The notes under the pieces were generated by a model, which made no database searches, was not told where the DNA came from, and saw only the letters and a program-made list of their open reading frames with translations. DNA of 62,915 nt from Phenylobacterium sp. (lineage in GTDB: Bacteria > Pseudomonadota > Alphaproteobacteria > Caulobacterales > Caulobacteraceae). Location of the stretch: contig NZ_JAUYAW010000033.1 of NCBI RefSeq assembly GCF_030693405.1, positions 1 through 62,915 of the forward strand. Reading direction: 5' to 3'. The first letter of the stretch is position 1; each line of letters starts with the position of its first letter. Position numbers and translations under genes: made by a program. Shown here one piece after another: positions 35,309 through 45,781 of the stretch.

Positions 35309-36175
35309 ATGTCAGGCTTCACAATTCTTGGAACTTCCCGCCTTGGCGCAGAGTCGGCTTGCGACGCGTGTGGAGCCGGGGCGACCGTGTCGTTCAACTG
35401 GCGCTACGCTCAGGAGCGTCGATCGGCGGAGGATGTGGAGCGAATCAACCTTTTCGCGGGGTGGAAGAACCTGCGTCGAGGCAGGTTGTATCGCTGCCTT
35501 ACCTGCCAGGCTGTGTGGCATCTCGACGGTGACTCCGAGTGCATGACCCACGTCAATGATGAGCGGATCAAGCTGGTGCTGGACTGGAACGCGGCCCCAA
35601 TCACACTGCCAGCTGACTTGGTCGCCATCGTCCAGCAGATCGGCCCAACGCCTCCTGATGTCTACGGCAACGGTCGCGAACGGCGCGTAACGCCTTGCGC
35701 TGTCGAAACGAACTCCGGTGAGATCTTCGAGCGGGCAATGATCTGCGTCCAAGCCGATGCACCGGTCGAAGATTACCTGCAGTTTCGGCTGGGTAGCGAG
35801 ATAGCCAGAATCCACGAGAGCGCTTTCGCGCTTCCCGCTGAAGTTCGCCGCGCCAGTAGCCGCGCGCCAGAAATGCGCATGGGCTTCTATCCCACATTGA
35901 TCGAGATGCCCGACGGCCGTCGGCTCGTCATGAACGGGATGACCAGCTTCATGATTATGGACGGGTACGCCGCTAAAGACGCCAAGGTCGCAAACGGCAG
36001 CTACTTCGAAGAGAACCCGCCGCCCGGCTTCATCGAGACCCCGAAGGACATCGTCTACTTCATCGTGGATGGAGAGCCCGGTTGGGTCCCGGAGGAACCA
36101 GAGATGGCATACTCTTCAGCGGTCAGGTCCGCTCCGAAGCGCCGCACCTGGTTGAGTAGACTGTTGGGGCGCTAA
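35309..36175 (+). CDS. Unrecognised protein with a zinc-ribbon-like N-terminus
   Basis: 288 residues, no family recognised. Two CxxC pairs (CDAC at 18-21 and CLTC near 63-66) could form a zinc ribbon. The remainder is mixed alpha/beta with a Met-rich middle ('MNGMTSFMIMDGYAAKDAKVANGSYFEENPPPGF') and a basic C-terminus RRTWLSRLLGR. No signal peptide or membrane helix. Its base composition is visibly lower in GC than the flanking core genes and codon choice is less biased to G/C at third positions, suggesting horizontal transfer. Isolated, no operon partner. Confidence 0.65.
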   Translation: MSGFTILGTSRLGAESACDACGAGATVSFNWRYAQERRSAEDVERINLFAGWKNLRRGRLYRCLTCQAVWHLDGDSECMTHVNDERIKLVLDWNAAPITLPADLVAIVQQIGPTPPDVYGNGRERRVTPCAVETNSGEIFERAMICVQADAPVEDYLQFRLGSEIARIHESAFALPAEVRRASSRAPEMRMGFYPTLIEMPDGRRLVMNGMTSFMIMDGYAAKDAKVANGSYFEENPPPGFIETPKDIVYFIVDGEPGWVPEEPEMAYSSAVRSAPKRRTWLSRLLGR

Positions 36176-36483
36176 GGCAATGTCCGCTTCCCACCCTTCT
36201 CAGCCGCTCAGAATGTCGGCTACCGGAGCGTGAGGGAGAATGCACTATCGGCTGCTCCCGGGCAGGGTGGGGGCCAAGGCGCTCAATTCTATGCACGTGG
36301 GATGACGGGTGGCGCGTCGCCCTCACAAGCTTCTGGCTATCAGCCACGACTGACCGCAGGCGCTGAGAGGCGCGAGGGGCATTCTCGCAGTCCGCTGATT
36401 TTCCGCTCCGTGAGAGCCCCATCGTGCGGTTTGCGGCAAAGCGGCGACCTCCGACAGGTGAGTTTGCAAATTATACGGTCACT
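36176..36483. other. 308-base gap with no supportable gene
   Basis: Lower-GC DNA following the unknown gene. Short open frames on both strands have no recognisable content. No repeat or hairpin of note. Probably decayed sequence at the edge of a transferred segment. Confidence 0.4.
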
Positions 36484-37518
36484 CTACCGGAAGGCGTCGA
36501 CCACCTGGGCGATCCAGGCTTTGACGTTGTCCTTCTTGTCCAGCGGCGTCTTGCCGTGGCGGACGACGATCAGGTCGAGGTCGGGGACCAGGACCGTGTA
36601 CTGGCCCTCATAGCCATTGGCGCTGAACGAGCCCGGGCCGGCGATGTTCAGCCACCAGTGGGCGCCATAGTCGCCTTCGCGCACCGCCGGCTGCGGGGTC
36701 GGCGTGCGGGCATAGTCGATCCAGTCGGCCGGCAGCAGCTGGCGATCCTCCCAGCGGCCGCCGCGCAGATAGAGCAGGCCAAAGCGCGCGAAGTCCCTCG
36801 CCGTCGCAAAGCAGAAGGACGAGCCGATGAAGGTCCCGGCTGCGTCGAACTTGGGGACCGGGCTCGTCATGCCCAGCGGCTCAAACAGACGCTCCCGCAT
36901 GAAGGCCTCAAACCCCGCCCCGTCGACGTTAGCTGCCCGGGCCGCGCAGCGGGCGACGATGTTGGTCGTGCCGCTGGCATAGGACCAGGCGGTCCCCGGC
37001 GGATGGGCCAGCGGCCGGGTCGCCGCATAGTGGGCCACATCGGCCTTGCCGGAGCCGAACAGCATCTCAATCACATCGGAGACGTGGCCCGGCACATAGT
37101 CCTCCACGAAGGACAGGCCGCTCGACATGCGCAGCAGTTGATTGAGCGTGATTTCGGCGCGGGGATCATCCGGCGTCTCCCGCCATTCCGGAACGTCGGC
37201 CGGGGCGTGGATATCGAGCTTTCCCTCGGCGACCAGCAGGCCCACCAGGGCCTGGGTGATGCTCTTGGCCTTGGACCAGGAGGGGTAGGTGGCCTCAGGC
37301 CCGAAGCCCTCGCCATAGCGCTCCAGGACGATCCGCCCGCCCTGGACGACCAGCGCAGCGTGGGTCTCGCCCAACAGCTCGGTGTCGGGGGCGGCGAAGG
37401 CCGTCGCCATCAAGGCCTCCAGCACCGCGTCATCGGCGTGTTCGGGCTGGCCCTGCGGCCAGTCTTGGGTGGGCCAGGGGGTGTGGGCGGGTTGGGTCGG
37501 CAGGATGGGCAGGCTCAT
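36484..37518 (-). CDS. Serine beta-lactamase-like hydrolase (class C / esterase family)
   Basis: 344 residues from ATG 37518 (a GTG six bases upstream is possible). SxxK nucleophile motif SWSK at residues 80-83 and the second catalytic motif YAS (WSYASGTTN, near 185). The third is not the classical KTG; HHG/HGK-type residues ('VVRHGKTPLDKK') lie near the C-terminus. No signal peptide, so a cytoplasmic esterase or peptidase is more likely than antibiotic resistance. Divergent from ppc by about 100 bases. Confidence 0.82.
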   Translation of the reverse strand: MSLPILPTQPAHTPWPTQDWPQGQPEHADDAVLEALMATAFAAPDTELLGETHAALVVQGGRIVLERYGEGFGPEATYPSWSKAKSITQALVGLLVAEGKLDIHAPADVPEWRETPDDPRAEITLNQLLRMSSGLSFVEDYVPGHVSDVIEMLFGSGKADVAHYAATRPLAHPPGTAWSYASGTTNIVARCAARAANVDGAGFEAFMRERLFEPLGMTSPVPKFDAAGTFIGSSFCFATARDFARFGLLYLRGGRWEDRQLLPADWIDYARTPTPQPAVREGDYGAHWWLNIAGPGSFSANGYEGQYTVLVPDLDLIVVRHGKTPLDKKDNVKAWIAQVVDAFR

Positions 37519-37625
37519 GGCCACAGGTGAGCGCGGCGCGCCTTCGATGTCAAAGGCGGCCCTAGGGTCAAGTTCCCGCGCGCCGCCCCCTGTCCCCCGG
37601 GCGCCGTTGGAGTCAGGATGGGGCC

Positions 37626-40336
37626 ATGGAAACCCCCGACACCCGATCGCCTACCCATCCCCTGGACCTCGGCGGCGAGGCCGGCGACGACGCCCGCGAG
37701 GTCCGCCGCCAGGCCGACCTGCTGGCCCAGTTGCTGCGCGAGGCCATCGCCTATCTGGACGGCGAGGCCGCGGCCGCCGGCGTCGATGCGGCCCGGGCGG
37801 CCGAGGGCCTGCGGCCCTATGAGGAGCTGTCGGCCGACGAGGCGGAGTTTCTGGCGCGCGCCTTCGCCTGCCATGCCCTGCTGGAGAACATGGCCGAGGA
37901 GGTGACGGGGCGGCGCCGTCAGGCCGAGGGCCGTTCGGCCGGGGCCAGTCGCGCCGTGACCCTGCGCGGGGCCGTCGAGGGTCTGGCCAAGGCCGGCCGC
38001 AGCGCGCGCGAGATCACTGAAGCCCTGGCGCGGCTGCGGGTCGCGCCGGTCTTCACCGCCCACCCCACCGAGGTGCGCCGCCGGGCCCTGGTGGACCGGG
38101 AAGGGGAGATCACCCGGCTCATGGCGCTGCGCCGCCACCGGCTGCCGCCGGCCCTGGAGGCCGAGGCCCGCGAGGCCCTGTTCCGGGAGGTGGCCCTGCT
38201 CTGGCGCACCCGGCTGAACCGGCCCGAAAAGATCGCCGTGGCCGACGAGATCCGCAACGTGCTCTCGGTGGTGCGCCAGTCGGTGCTGCCGGCCGTGGCC
38301 GCCCTCTATGCCGACTGGCAGGGCCTGCTCACCGACGCCGAGACGCCCCCGGTGCTGAGCCTGGGCTCCTGGCTGGGCGGCGACCGGGACGGACATCCCG
38401 GGGTGGATGCGGCCGCCCTGCGCACCGCCCTGGAGGCCCAGGCCCGGCTGATCTGCGACTTCTATGCCGGCGAGCTGCGGGCCCTGTGGCGGGACCTGGC
38501 CATCTCGTCCGGCTTCGCCGAGGTCTCGGCCGAGATCCGCGAGCTGGGCGCGGCCATGCCCGATCCTTCCCCCCACCGGCGGGACGAACCCTATCGCTGG
38601 CGCTCGAAGCCATCTTCGACCGGCTGAGCGCGGTCTCCCAGAAGCTCACCAGCCAGCCCGTGGCCTTTGCGCTGACCCCGTCGGAGGCCGAACCGTATGT
38701 TGATCCCGAGGCCTTCATCGCCGACCTGCGCGCGGTGGCCCAGTCCATCGAGGCCCATGGGGGCGAGCGCATGGTCGGGCCGCGGCTGAAGCGGCTGATC
38801 CTGGCGGTGCAGGCCTTCGGCTTCCACCTGCTGACCATCGACCTGCGCCAGAACGCCGACGTCCATGCCCGCGTCGTGGCCGAACTCTTGGCCCGGGCCA
38901 GCGCGGTGGCCGACTATGAGGCCCTGGATGAGGCCGCCCGGGTGAAGGTGCTGCTGGCCGAACTCGCCCATGAGCGGCCCCTGCGTTCGCCCTATCTCGA
39001 CTATTCGGCCGAGACCGCCAAGGAGCTGGCCATCCTGGATGCGGCGGCCCGGGCGCTGGACCTCTACGGCCCCAAGGCCCTGGGCGCCTATGTGATCTCC
39101 AAGGCCGCGGCGGTGTCGGATATCCTGGCCCTGCTGGTGCTGATGAAGCAGGCGGGCCTGGCCAGGGGCGGGGCGCGGCCCGAGACGCGGATGCGACTGA
39201 GCCCGCTGTTTGAGACCATCACCGACCTGGAGCAGGCGCCCGACATCCTGCGGGCCTGGCTCGCCCTGCCGCCGGCCCGGGCCATCATCGGCCAGGCGGG
39301 CTACCAGGAGGTGATGCTCGGCTATTCGGACTCCAACAAGGACGGCGGCTATATCGCCTCGCGGCTGCATGTGGCCCAGGCGGCCAGCGCGCTCTCGTCG
39401 GCCTGCCTGGAGAACGGGGCGGCCCTGCAGATCTTCCACGGTCGGGGCGGCTCCATCGGCCGCGGCGGCGGGCCGGCGGCGGCCTCGGTCATGGCCCAGC
39501 CCTTCGAGGTGATCCCCAGCCGCATGCGCTGGACCGAGCAGGGCGAGATGATCTCCCGCCGCTACGGCGACGAGGAATCCGCCCGCCGCCGCATGGACGA
39601 GCTGGTCGGCGCCGTGCTCGCCGCCGGCGCCCGCCAGCAGATCTCCCCCAGCGAAGCCCACGCCGACCGCCTGGCCCGTCTGAGGAAAGGCGCCTTCGCA
39701 GCCTACCGGGAGCTGGTCTATGAGAACGCGGCGTTTGAGGATTTCTTCTGGTCGGCGACGCCGATCGGGGAGATTGCGGAGCTGAACATCGGCAGCCGGC
39801 CGGCCTCGCGGACGAAAAGCCGGAAGATTGAAGACCTTAGGGCCATTCCGTGGGTGTTCAGCTGGACCCAGTCGCGGTTCATGCTGCCCGGCTGGTTCGG
39901 CTTTGCAGGGGGGGTGAAGCGGGCCGGACTCACCGGTTCAGAACTGGCCGAAATGGCCCATTTCGGGCGCATTTTCCCCGCTTTATTGGCCGATATGGAG
40001 CTGGCTTTGGCCCAGGCCGACATGGAGCTGGCGGGCGCCTATGCCGAGCTGTCTCCCGACCGCGACGCCGCCCGGGCGATCATGGACGTCATCCGGGCGG
40101 ACTATGAGCAGGCCTGCGAGCTGGCGGTGTCGATCCGCAGGGGGAGCCGCCTGCTGGATGATCGCCCGGCGCTCGCCGAATGGGTGCAGGTAGCGTCTGA
40201 CTCTATCGCGCCTTTGAACCGGCTGCAGCTGGAGCTGTTGGCCAGGCGGCGCCGCGGGGACGACGATCCGCGTCTAAAACGGGCGGTGGAGTTCACTGTA
40301 GCAGGCATTTCCGCCGGACTTCGCGGCACGGGCTGA
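37626..40336 (+). pseudogene. ppc: Phosphoenolpyruvate carboxylase, interrupted by a one-base frameshift
   Basis: The gene is whole in content, about 903 residues if joined, as the family expects. The first part (37626 to about 38597) includes the catalytic VFTAHPTEVRRRALV. The rest, in another frame up to 40336, includes GYSDSNKDGGY, FHGRGGSIGRGGGP, NIGSRPASR and RAIPWVFSWTQSRFMLPGWFG. At 38595-38600 the reading runs ..Tyr-Arg-(c)tgg where the family needs ..Tyr-Arg-Leu-Ala-Leu-Glu; restoring one C in a CC pair at 38597 repairs it. Uncorrected, translation stops at 38627. PEPC fixes bicarbonate to make oxaloacetate. The single-base loss with intact flanks points to a recent mutation or a sequencing/assembly error. 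Confidence 0.88.
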
Positions 40337-40409
40337 GCCGGCCCTGGCCAGGGCTTGGCCAGCCCCTATGGTCCCGCCTCTTACGCATCCCAAAGTCTTG
40401 AGAGCTTCC

Positions 40410-41786
40410 ATGAGCGCCGGCGTCTTCGACCTCTTCAAGCTGGGCGTCGGGCCTTCCAGTTCCCACACCATGGGACCGATGACCGCGGCGGCCCGGTTCC
40501 TCAGCGCCCTGGCCGAGCAGGGTGTGCTGGCGGGCGTAGCGCGGGTGGAGACCACGCTCTATGCCTCCCTGGCCATGACCGGCCGGGGCCACGCCACCGA
40601 CCGGGCGGTGATCTTAGGGTTGGCGGGGTTCGAGCCGGCCACCATCGACCCGGACGACGCCGAGGCGCAGCTGGCCCATATCGCCGAGTCCGGCCGTCTG
40701 ACGCTGGGCGCCGGGGGGCCGGAGATCGCCTATTCGGCGGCCGACGACATTGTCTGGGAGGGGCGCACCCGCCTGCCGCAGCATCCCAACGCCCTGCGGT
40801 TCCGGGCCCTGGACGGGGGCGGGCAGGTGCTGGCGCAAGCGCTCTACTTCTCCATCGGCGGCGGTTTCGTGGTGGACGAGGCGCAGTTCGACGCGCCGCC
40901 TGCCCCGTCAGGCCCGGCCATCCCGTTCGACTTCGCCAGCGCCGATGAGCTGCTGGTCATGGCTGAGCGCGAAGGGGTGAGCATCGCGCAGCTGATGTGG
41001 CGCAACGAGATCGCCCGGCGCACGCCAGATGAGGTGAACGCCGGCCTCGACGCCATCTTCGAGGCCATGGAGGCCTGTATCGAGCGGGGCCTGCGCCAGG
41101 ACGGCTGCCTGCCGGGCGGCCTGAAGGTCCGGCGCCGGGCCCGCCAGCACTTCAACGAGCTGACCAGACGCATGGAGCGCAATATCAGCGACCCGCTGGC
41201 GGCGCTGGACTGGGTGAACCTCTGGGCGCTCTCGGTGAACGAGGAGAACGCCTCGGGCGGCAAGGTGGTCACCGCGCCGACCAATGGGGCGGCAGGGCTC
41301 CTGCCCGCGGTGCTGCGCTTCTATGACCGGTTCCACCGGGGCGGGGCCGAGGGGCGGCGGACCTTCCTGCTGACGGCGGCGGCCATCGGGGCGCTCTACA
41401 AGCGCAACGCCTCGATCTCCGGCGCCGAGGTGGGCTGTCAGGGGGAGGTGGGCGTGGCCTGCTCCATGGCGGCAGCCGGGCTGACCGCGGCGCTGGGCGG
41501 GACCAACGCCCAGATCGAGAATGCCGCCGAGATCGCCATGGAGCACAATCTGGGGCTCACCTGCGATCCCATCGGGGGACTGGTTCAGGTGCCCTGCATC
41601 GAGCGCAACGCCATGGGGGCGGTGAAGGCCATCGACGCCTCGCGCCTGGCCCTGCTGGGGGATGGCCAGCACTCGGTCAGCCTGGACAAGGTCATCGCCA
41701 CCATGAAGCGGACCGGCGAGGACATGAACGAGATCTACAAGGAGACCTCGCTGGGCGGGCTGGCCGTCAATGTGGTGGAGTGCTGA
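40410..41786 (+). CDS. sdaA: L-serine ammonia-lyase
   Basis: 458 residues, single-chain L-serine dehydratase of the bacterial iron-sulfur type; makes pyruvate and ammonia from serine. N-terminal beta domain begins [19 protein letters not shown], and the alpha domain includes the cluster cysteines in [21 protein letters not shown] and [20 protein letters not shown], with the usual fourth cysteine at the C-terminus (VNVVEC). The start ATG 40410 is the one that fits the family N-terminus; an upstream in-frame ATG-like start is ignored. It follows ppc by 73 bases. Confidence 0.94.
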   Translation: MSAGVFDLFKLGVGPSSSHTMGPMTAAARFLSALAEQGVLAGVARVETTLYASLAMTGRGHATDRAVILGLAGFEPATIDPDDAEAQLAHIAESGRLTLGAGGPEIAYSAADDIVWEGRTRLPQHPNALRFRALDGGGQVLAQALYFSIGGGFVVDEAQFDAPPAPSGPAIPFDFASADELLVMAEREGVSIAQLMWRNEIARRTPDEVNAGLDAIFEAMEACIERGLRQDGCLPGGLKVRRRARQHFNELTRRMERNISDPLAALDWVNLWALSVNEENASGGKVVTAPTNGAAGLLPAVLRFYDRFHRGGAEGRRTFLLTAAAIGALYKRNASISGAEVGCQGEVGVACSMAAAGLTAALGGTNAQIENAAEIAMEHNLGLTCDPIGGLVQVPCIERNAMGAVKAIDASRLALLGDGQHSVSLDKVIATMKRTGEDMNEIYKETSLGGLAVNVVEC

Positions 41787-41805
41787 AGCGAGCCTTGGAG
41801 TTGGC

Positions 41806-41849
41806 GCGCGTTTTGATCCGATAACCGGTTCCCACTTATCGGAACGCGC
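41806..41849. repeat. Alphaproteobacterial intergenic inverted repeat between sdaA and cheW-like gene
   Basis: Interrupted stem: GCGCGTT (41806-41812) pairs with AACGCGC (41843-41849), and CCGATAA (41818-41824) pairs with TTATCGG (41836-41842), with a five-base bulge on one side. The core CCGATAACCGGTTCCCAC resembles the short palindrome scattered in many alphaproteobacterial genomes. It lies between convergent genes and may serve both as terminator. Confidence 0.7.
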
Positions 41850-41853
41850 TCGC

Positions 41854-42312
41854 CTAGGCCGCCGCCAGCTCCGGCGCAGGCAGGATGCCGCTCATGTCGA
41901 TCAGGGTGATGATGCCCTCATCGGTGGTGATCATGCCGCGCGCCAGACCTTTGGAGGAGGCCGCGCCGATGACGGGCGCCGGCTGGATCTCGCCCTCGCC
42001 CACATTGATGATGTCGGAGACGGCGTCCACCAGCAGGCCCACCGTGCGGCCCACCAGATCGACGACGATGACCACCGAGGAAGAGCGGGCCTCGCTGGCC
42101 GGCAGGCCAAGCCGGGCGGCCAGGTTCAGCACCGGCAGCACCGCGCCGCGCAGATTGATGACGCCCAGCACATAGTCGGGCGCATTGGGCAGGGGGGTCG
42201 AGGTGGTCCAGCCGCGGATTTCCCGGACCAGTTGGATGTCGATGGCGAACCGCTGCTCGCCGATGACGACAGTGATCAGTTCGCCGCTGGTCGCGAGGGG
42301 CTGTCCGGTCAT
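41854..42312 (-). CDS. CheW-like chemotaxis coupling protein
   Basis: 152 residues covering one CheW domain: ITVVIGEQRFAIDIQLVREI, then PDYVLGVINLRGAVLPVLNLAARLGLP, and VGLLVDAVSDIINV. Such proteins bridge chemoreceptors and CheA. There is no chemotaxis cluster nearby, so this is an orphan CheW that may serve a distant array or another signalling system. Name cheW is not assigned because alphaproteobacteria carry several copies. Confidence 0.88.
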   Translation of the reverse strand: MTGQPLATSGELITVVIGEQRFAIDIQLVREIRGWTTSTPLPNAPDYVLGVINLRGAVLPVLNLAARLGLPASEARSSSVVIVVDLVGRTVGLLVDAVSDIINVGEGEIQPAPVIGAASSKGLARGMITTDEGIITLIDMSGILPAPELAAA

Positions 42313-42500
42313 GCTCAGAACGCCTCCCAGCGTTCGTCTTTGGCCCTCAAGGGGCCGGCTTGAGATGGGCTATCCCGAATCCACGCCCGTGATCGCACTT
42401 TGGCCGAGGATGAATGAGGCGAAGTTAACGAGACCTCACTGGCCAAGCTTTTTGCTGCGACCCTTTGTCGGGGTGGGGTGGGAGCTGCGCCCCTACGCCC

Positions 42501-44087
42501 CTATGCCGCCTGGCGGGCTTCGACGGGGGCGAGGCGGATCAGGTAGTCGAAGGCTGAGAGGGCGGCCTTGGAGCCTTCGCCCATGGCGATGACGATCTGC
42601 TTGTAGGGCGTCGTCGTCGCATCGCCGGCGGCGAAGACCCCGGCCACCGAGGTCTGGCCCTTGGCGTCGACCTCGATCTCGCCCCGCTGGGACAGGGCCA
42701 CGCCGCCCTCGGCCAGCCATTCGGTGTTGGGCACCAGGCCGATCTGCACGAAGATGCCGTCCAGCTCGACCTTGTGGCTCTCGCCCGTGCCGCGGTCGTT
42801 ATAGGTGAGCGCGGTGACCTTGGCGCCGTCGCCGATCACCTCGGTGGTGAGCGCCGAGGTGATGATGTCCACGTTCGGCAGGCTCTTGAGCTTGCGCTGA
42901 AGAACCTCGTCGGCGCGGAGCTTGCCGTCGTATTCGATCAGGGTGACGTGGGCGACGATGCCGGCCAGGTCGATGGCGGCCTCGACGCCGGAATTGCCGC
43001 CGCCGATCACCGCCACGCGCTTGCCCTTATAGAGGGGGCCGTCGCAGTGCGGGCAGTAGGCCACGCCCTTGTTCCGATACTTGTCTTCGCCGGGCACGTT
43101 CATCTGCCGCCAGCGGGCGCCGGGCGCCAGGATGACGGTGCGGGACTTCAGCGAGGCGCCGTTCTCCAGCACGATCTCCACCAGGCCGCCGGTCTCGGTC
43201 GCCGGGATCAGCTTGGCGGCCTTCTGCAGGTTCATGATGTCGACCTCATAGTCGCGCACGTGGCGCTCCAGGTCGGACGCCAGCTTCGGGCCCTCGGTGT
43301 GCGGGGTGCCGGTCAGGTTTTCGATGGCCATGGTGTCGAGCACCTGACCGCCGAAACGCTCGGCGGCGATGCCGGTGCGGATACCCTTACGCGCGGCATA
43401 GATGGCCGCGGCCGCGCCGGCCGGGCCGCCGCCGATGACCAGAACCTCGAAGGGCTCCTTGGCCTTGATCTTGGCCGCGTCCCGGGCCGCAGCCCCGGTG
43501 TCGAGCTTGGCCAGCACTTGTTCCAGGGTCATGCGACCCTGACCGAACTCGACGCCGTTCAGCATGATGGTCGGCACGGCCATGATCTGGCGCGCGGCGA
43601 CTTCTTCCTGGAAGAGCGCGCCGTCGATGGCGGTGTGACGGATGCGCGGGTTCAGCGCGGCCATGGTGTTCAGCGCCTGCACCACGTCGGGGCAGTTCTG
43701 GCACGACAGCGAGAAATAGGTTTCGAACACGAAGTCGCCTTCCAGCGCCTTCACCTGTTCGATGGCCTCGGCATCGACCTTGGGGGGATGGCCGCCGACG
43801 TGCAGCAGGGCCAAAACCAGGGAGGTGAACTCGTGGCCCATGGGGAGCCCTGCGAAGGTGACCGCCACATCGGTCCCGGCCCGGCGGATTTCGAAGGAGG
43901 GCTTGCGCGCGTCATCCCCGTCGGTGCGCAGGGTGACCTTGCCGCCCGACACCGAGACGATGTCCTCCAGAAGTTCGCCCATCTCCGCGGCCTTGGGGCC
44001 GTCGCCCAGCGAGGCGACCAGCTCCACCGGCTGGGTCACGTTCTGCAGATAGCCCTGCAGCTGGCTCTTCAGCGTGGCGTCCAACAT
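42501..44087 (-). CDS. ahpF: Alkyl hydroperoxide reductase subunit F
   Basis: 528 residues. N-terminal double-thioredoxin-like domain with CQNC at 129-132, FAD-binding [17 protein letters not shown] near 215, redox-active CPHC at 345-348, NAD(P) site [15 protein letters not shown] and C-terminal [15 protein letters not shown]. Start ATG 44087 was chosen; the frame is open 36 bases further upstream to a non-family extension. It reduces AhpC with NADH electrons in the cytoplasm. Same strand as ahpC, 231 bases downstream of it. Confidence 0.94.
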   Translation of the reverse strand: MLDATLKSQLQGYLQNVTQPVELVASLGDGPKAAEMGELLEDIVSVSGGKVTLRTDGDDARKPSFEIRRAGTDVAVTFAGLPMGHEFTSLVLALLHVGGHPPKVDAEAIEQVKALEGDFVFETYFSLSCQNCPDVVQALNTMAALNPRIRHTAIDGALFQEEVAARQIMAVPTIMLNGVEFGQGRMTLEQVLAKLDTGAAARDAAKIKAKEPFEVLVIGGGPAGAAAAIYAARKGIRTGIAAERFGGQVLDTMAIENLTGTPHTEGPKLASDLERHVRDYEVDIMNLQKAAKLIPATETGGLVEIVLENGASLKSRTVILAPGARWRQMNVPGEDKYRNKGVAYCPHCDGPLYKGKRVAVIGGGNSGVEAAIDLAGIVAHVTLIEYDGKLRADEVLQRKLKSLPNVDIITSALTTEVIGDGAKVTALTYNDRGTGESHKVELDGIFVQIGLVPNTEWLAEGGVALSQRGEIEVDAKGQTSVAGVFAAGDATTTPYKQIVIAMGEGSKAALSAFDYLIRLAPVEARQAA

Positions 44088-44318
44088 GGCTCGGGTCCGG
44101 TTCTTCTGATGCGGCGCGCGCAAGGCCGTTCGACGGCGCGCACCCCGCAGGCGGGGAGGGCGGGAGAGGGTCTGAGATAGAGAGCGACGGCGCGAGCCCG
44201 GGCGTCCAGGGGCGCCGGGGCCGGGGAGGGACGCCGCCGCCCGCCTGCCAGCCGCAAGGCCAGTTGGCGGGGGCGGCGCCCCCTATTCCGTCAGTTCGCA
44301 GGCGAGGCTTTGAAGCCC
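44088..44318. other. ahpC-ahpF spacer, very GC-rich
   Basis: 231 bases of G/C-rich DNA with several short self-complementary stretches. Nothing coding was recognised. ahpF may have its own promoter here or be read through from ahpC. Confidence 0.4.
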
Positions 44319-44882
44319 TTAGATCTTGCCGACGAGGTCGAGGGAGGGCGACAGGGTCTTTTCGCCTTCTTCCCACTTGGCCGGGCAGACTTCGCCCGGA
44401 TGGGCGGCCACGTACTGGGCCGCGCGGATCTTGCGCAGCAGCTCCATGGCGTTGCGGCCGATGCCCTCGGCGGTGACTTCCATGAACTGGATCACGCCTT
44501 CGGGGTCGATCAGGAAGGTGCCGCGGTCAGCCAGGCCCTGGCCGGCGCGCATCATGCCGAAGTTGTTGGTGACCAGGCCCGAGGGGTCGCCGATCATGGT
44601 GTACTGGATCTTGCCGATGGCCGGCGAGGAGTCGTGCCAGGCCTTGTGCGAGAAGTGGGTGTCGGTCGAGACCGAATAGATCTCCACGCCGAGCTTCTGG
44701 AACTGGGCGTAGTTGTCGGCCAGGTCCTCCAGCTCCGTCGGGCAGACGAAGGTGAAGTCGGCCGGGTAGAAGAACACCACCGACCACTTGCCCTTCAGGT
44801 CGGCGTCGCTGACCTCGACGAACTTGCCGCCCTTATAGGCCTGGGCGGTGAAGGGAAGAATGGTCGTGTTGACGGAAGCCAT
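44319..44882 (-). CDS. ahpC: Alkyl hydroperoxide reductase subunit C (typical 2-Cys peroxiredoxin)
   Basis: 187 residues, exact AhpC length. Peroxidatic Cys47 in DFTFVCPTE, resolving Cys166 in GEVCPAKW, and the YF-like C-terminal part (LVGKI). Reduces H2O2 and organic peroxides, then is recycled by AhpF. GGAGAG precedes the ATG. Candidate OxyR sites lie about 70-115 bases upstream. Confidence 0.95.
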   Translation of the reverse strand: MASVNTTILPFTAQAYKGGKFVEVSDADLKGKWSVVFFYPADFTFVCPTELEDLADNYAQFQKLGVEIYSVSTDTHFSHKAWHDSSPAIGKIQYTMIGDPSGLVTNNFGMMRAGQGLADRGTFLIDPEGVIQFMEVTAEGIGRNAMELLRKIRAAQYVAAHPGEVCPAKWEEGEKTLSPSLDLVGKI

Positions 44883-44953
44883 GCGCGATCTCTCCGGGCG
44901 TTGGGTGGGTGGATAGGGGGAGGAAACACCGCCTTCCTACCACCCCATGCTGC

Positions 44954-44999
44954 ATCGCAGAAATCGATTTTATCTGGGGGGTCGATAGAGGGGGTCGAT
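44954..44999. promoter_or_regulatory. Candidate OxyR-type operator upstream of ahpC
   Basis: Two inverted tetranucleotides with seven-base spacers: ATCG-N7-CGAT at 44954-44968 and ATAG-N7-CGAT at 44985-44999, resembling OxyR half-site spacing (ATAG-N7-CTAT). The two dimeric sites are 31 bases apart rather than the usual 22. A direct repeat GGGGGTCGAT is superimposed. Confidence 0.35.
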
Positions 45000-45026
45000 G
45001 ATATGCGGGCATCGCTTAGGAGCGGC

Positions 45027-45563
45027 CTAGCCAAACAGCTTCGGGGGGTTCTTCTCAACCCTGGCGCGGTAGAAGCCCAGGATGTCCCCCTCATAAAGAT
45101 ATTGCGCTCTCGATAGCCCTTGGTCACCGAAGCGTTCGCGGGGTTCCTCCTCGTAGCCTTCGCGGTGGTCCAGCGCTCCGTCGATGTAGAGCCAGACCTT
45201 CTCAGCCTCGGCCTCGCGGTCCTTGCCCTGGGCGAGAGCTCTCAGCGTGAGCTCGCGCACATGTTCGCCGCCCACGTCGGCGAGCGCAAGTTCGCCCCGC
45301 AGCGTCCGCATGAATCCGGCTCGGACCAAGCGCCAGCTAACTTCCTCATGGTCCAGGTTGCTCGTCATAGCACTTAGGCCAAGCGCAGTTATTTTGGCCC
45401 GATCTTCTAAGTTATCCCGTGCAATACCATCCGTAATTGCGCCCAAGCAGCCCGCAAACGTCGCAGCCTTCTCTTCGATCATGCGAGCTTTGGCTCGTAA
45501 CACGGCAATCCCCAGGGCAATAGCCAGCACCACGTTGAGAATAACTGAGATGGTAACAACCAT
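45027..45563 (-). CDS. Unknown protein with one N-terminal membrane helix
   Basis: 178 residues from ATG 45563 (an ATG six bases earlier has the AGGGGG ribosome site touching it, so the second ATG is preferred). Residues 1-22 form a membrane anchor; the rest is soluble, charged and mainly helical, with a 'FGDQGLSRAQYLYEGDILGFYRARVEKN' C-terminal stretch. No family recognised. Composition is less GC-rich than neighbours. Confidence 0.6.
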   Translation of the reverse strand: MVVTISVILNVVLAIALGIAVLRAKARMIEEKAATFAGCLGAITDGIARDNLEDRAKITALGLSAMTSNLDHEEVSWRLVRAGFMRTLRGELALADVGGEHVRELTLRALAQGKDREAEAEKVWLYIDGALDHREGYEEEPRERFGDQGLSRAQYLYEGDILGFYRARVEKNPPKLFG

Positions 45564-45781
45564 GAGCATCCCCCTGCCAAGCGCTGTACCTTAGCCCAGC
45601 TTTTTCGACTTGCGCTCCTTAAACTTAGGTCGGGTTCTTCGTAGAACCGGCCGCGCGGGCGTCCGCCTTCGCGCTTGGCGATGAGGGCCCCCACCTCGGC
45701 CGGCGGCGGGCGTATACTCAGGCTTGTTCCTGTGCGATTTTCACGTTTTGTTTTCGGGCAGGCGGGAGGCGCGGCAGGGCG
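45564..45781. other. Lower-GC gap, possibly holding a decayed minus-strand gene
   Basis: 218 bases between divergent unknown genes. On the minus strand two frames separated by one base would join to a short basic protein ending in KFKERKSKKLG, with a stop at 45591-45593. There is no ATG; this may be gene debris. Confidence 0.3.

Noticed and set aside
36180..36420. Resemblance to the 61400-61500 gap (AATGTCGG / CAGCCACG words)
   Set aside because: Only scattered short words agree; too weak to call a shared repeat.
36123..36613. Overlapping short frames on both strands between the unknown protein and the beta-lactamase-like gene
   Set aside because: No ribosome site, no family character; the plus-strand frame runs into the 3' end of the minus-strand hydrolase gene.
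38591..39661. Minus-strand frame opposite ppc
   Set aside because: Shadow of the strongly biased ppc codons; ppc motifs are on the plus strand.
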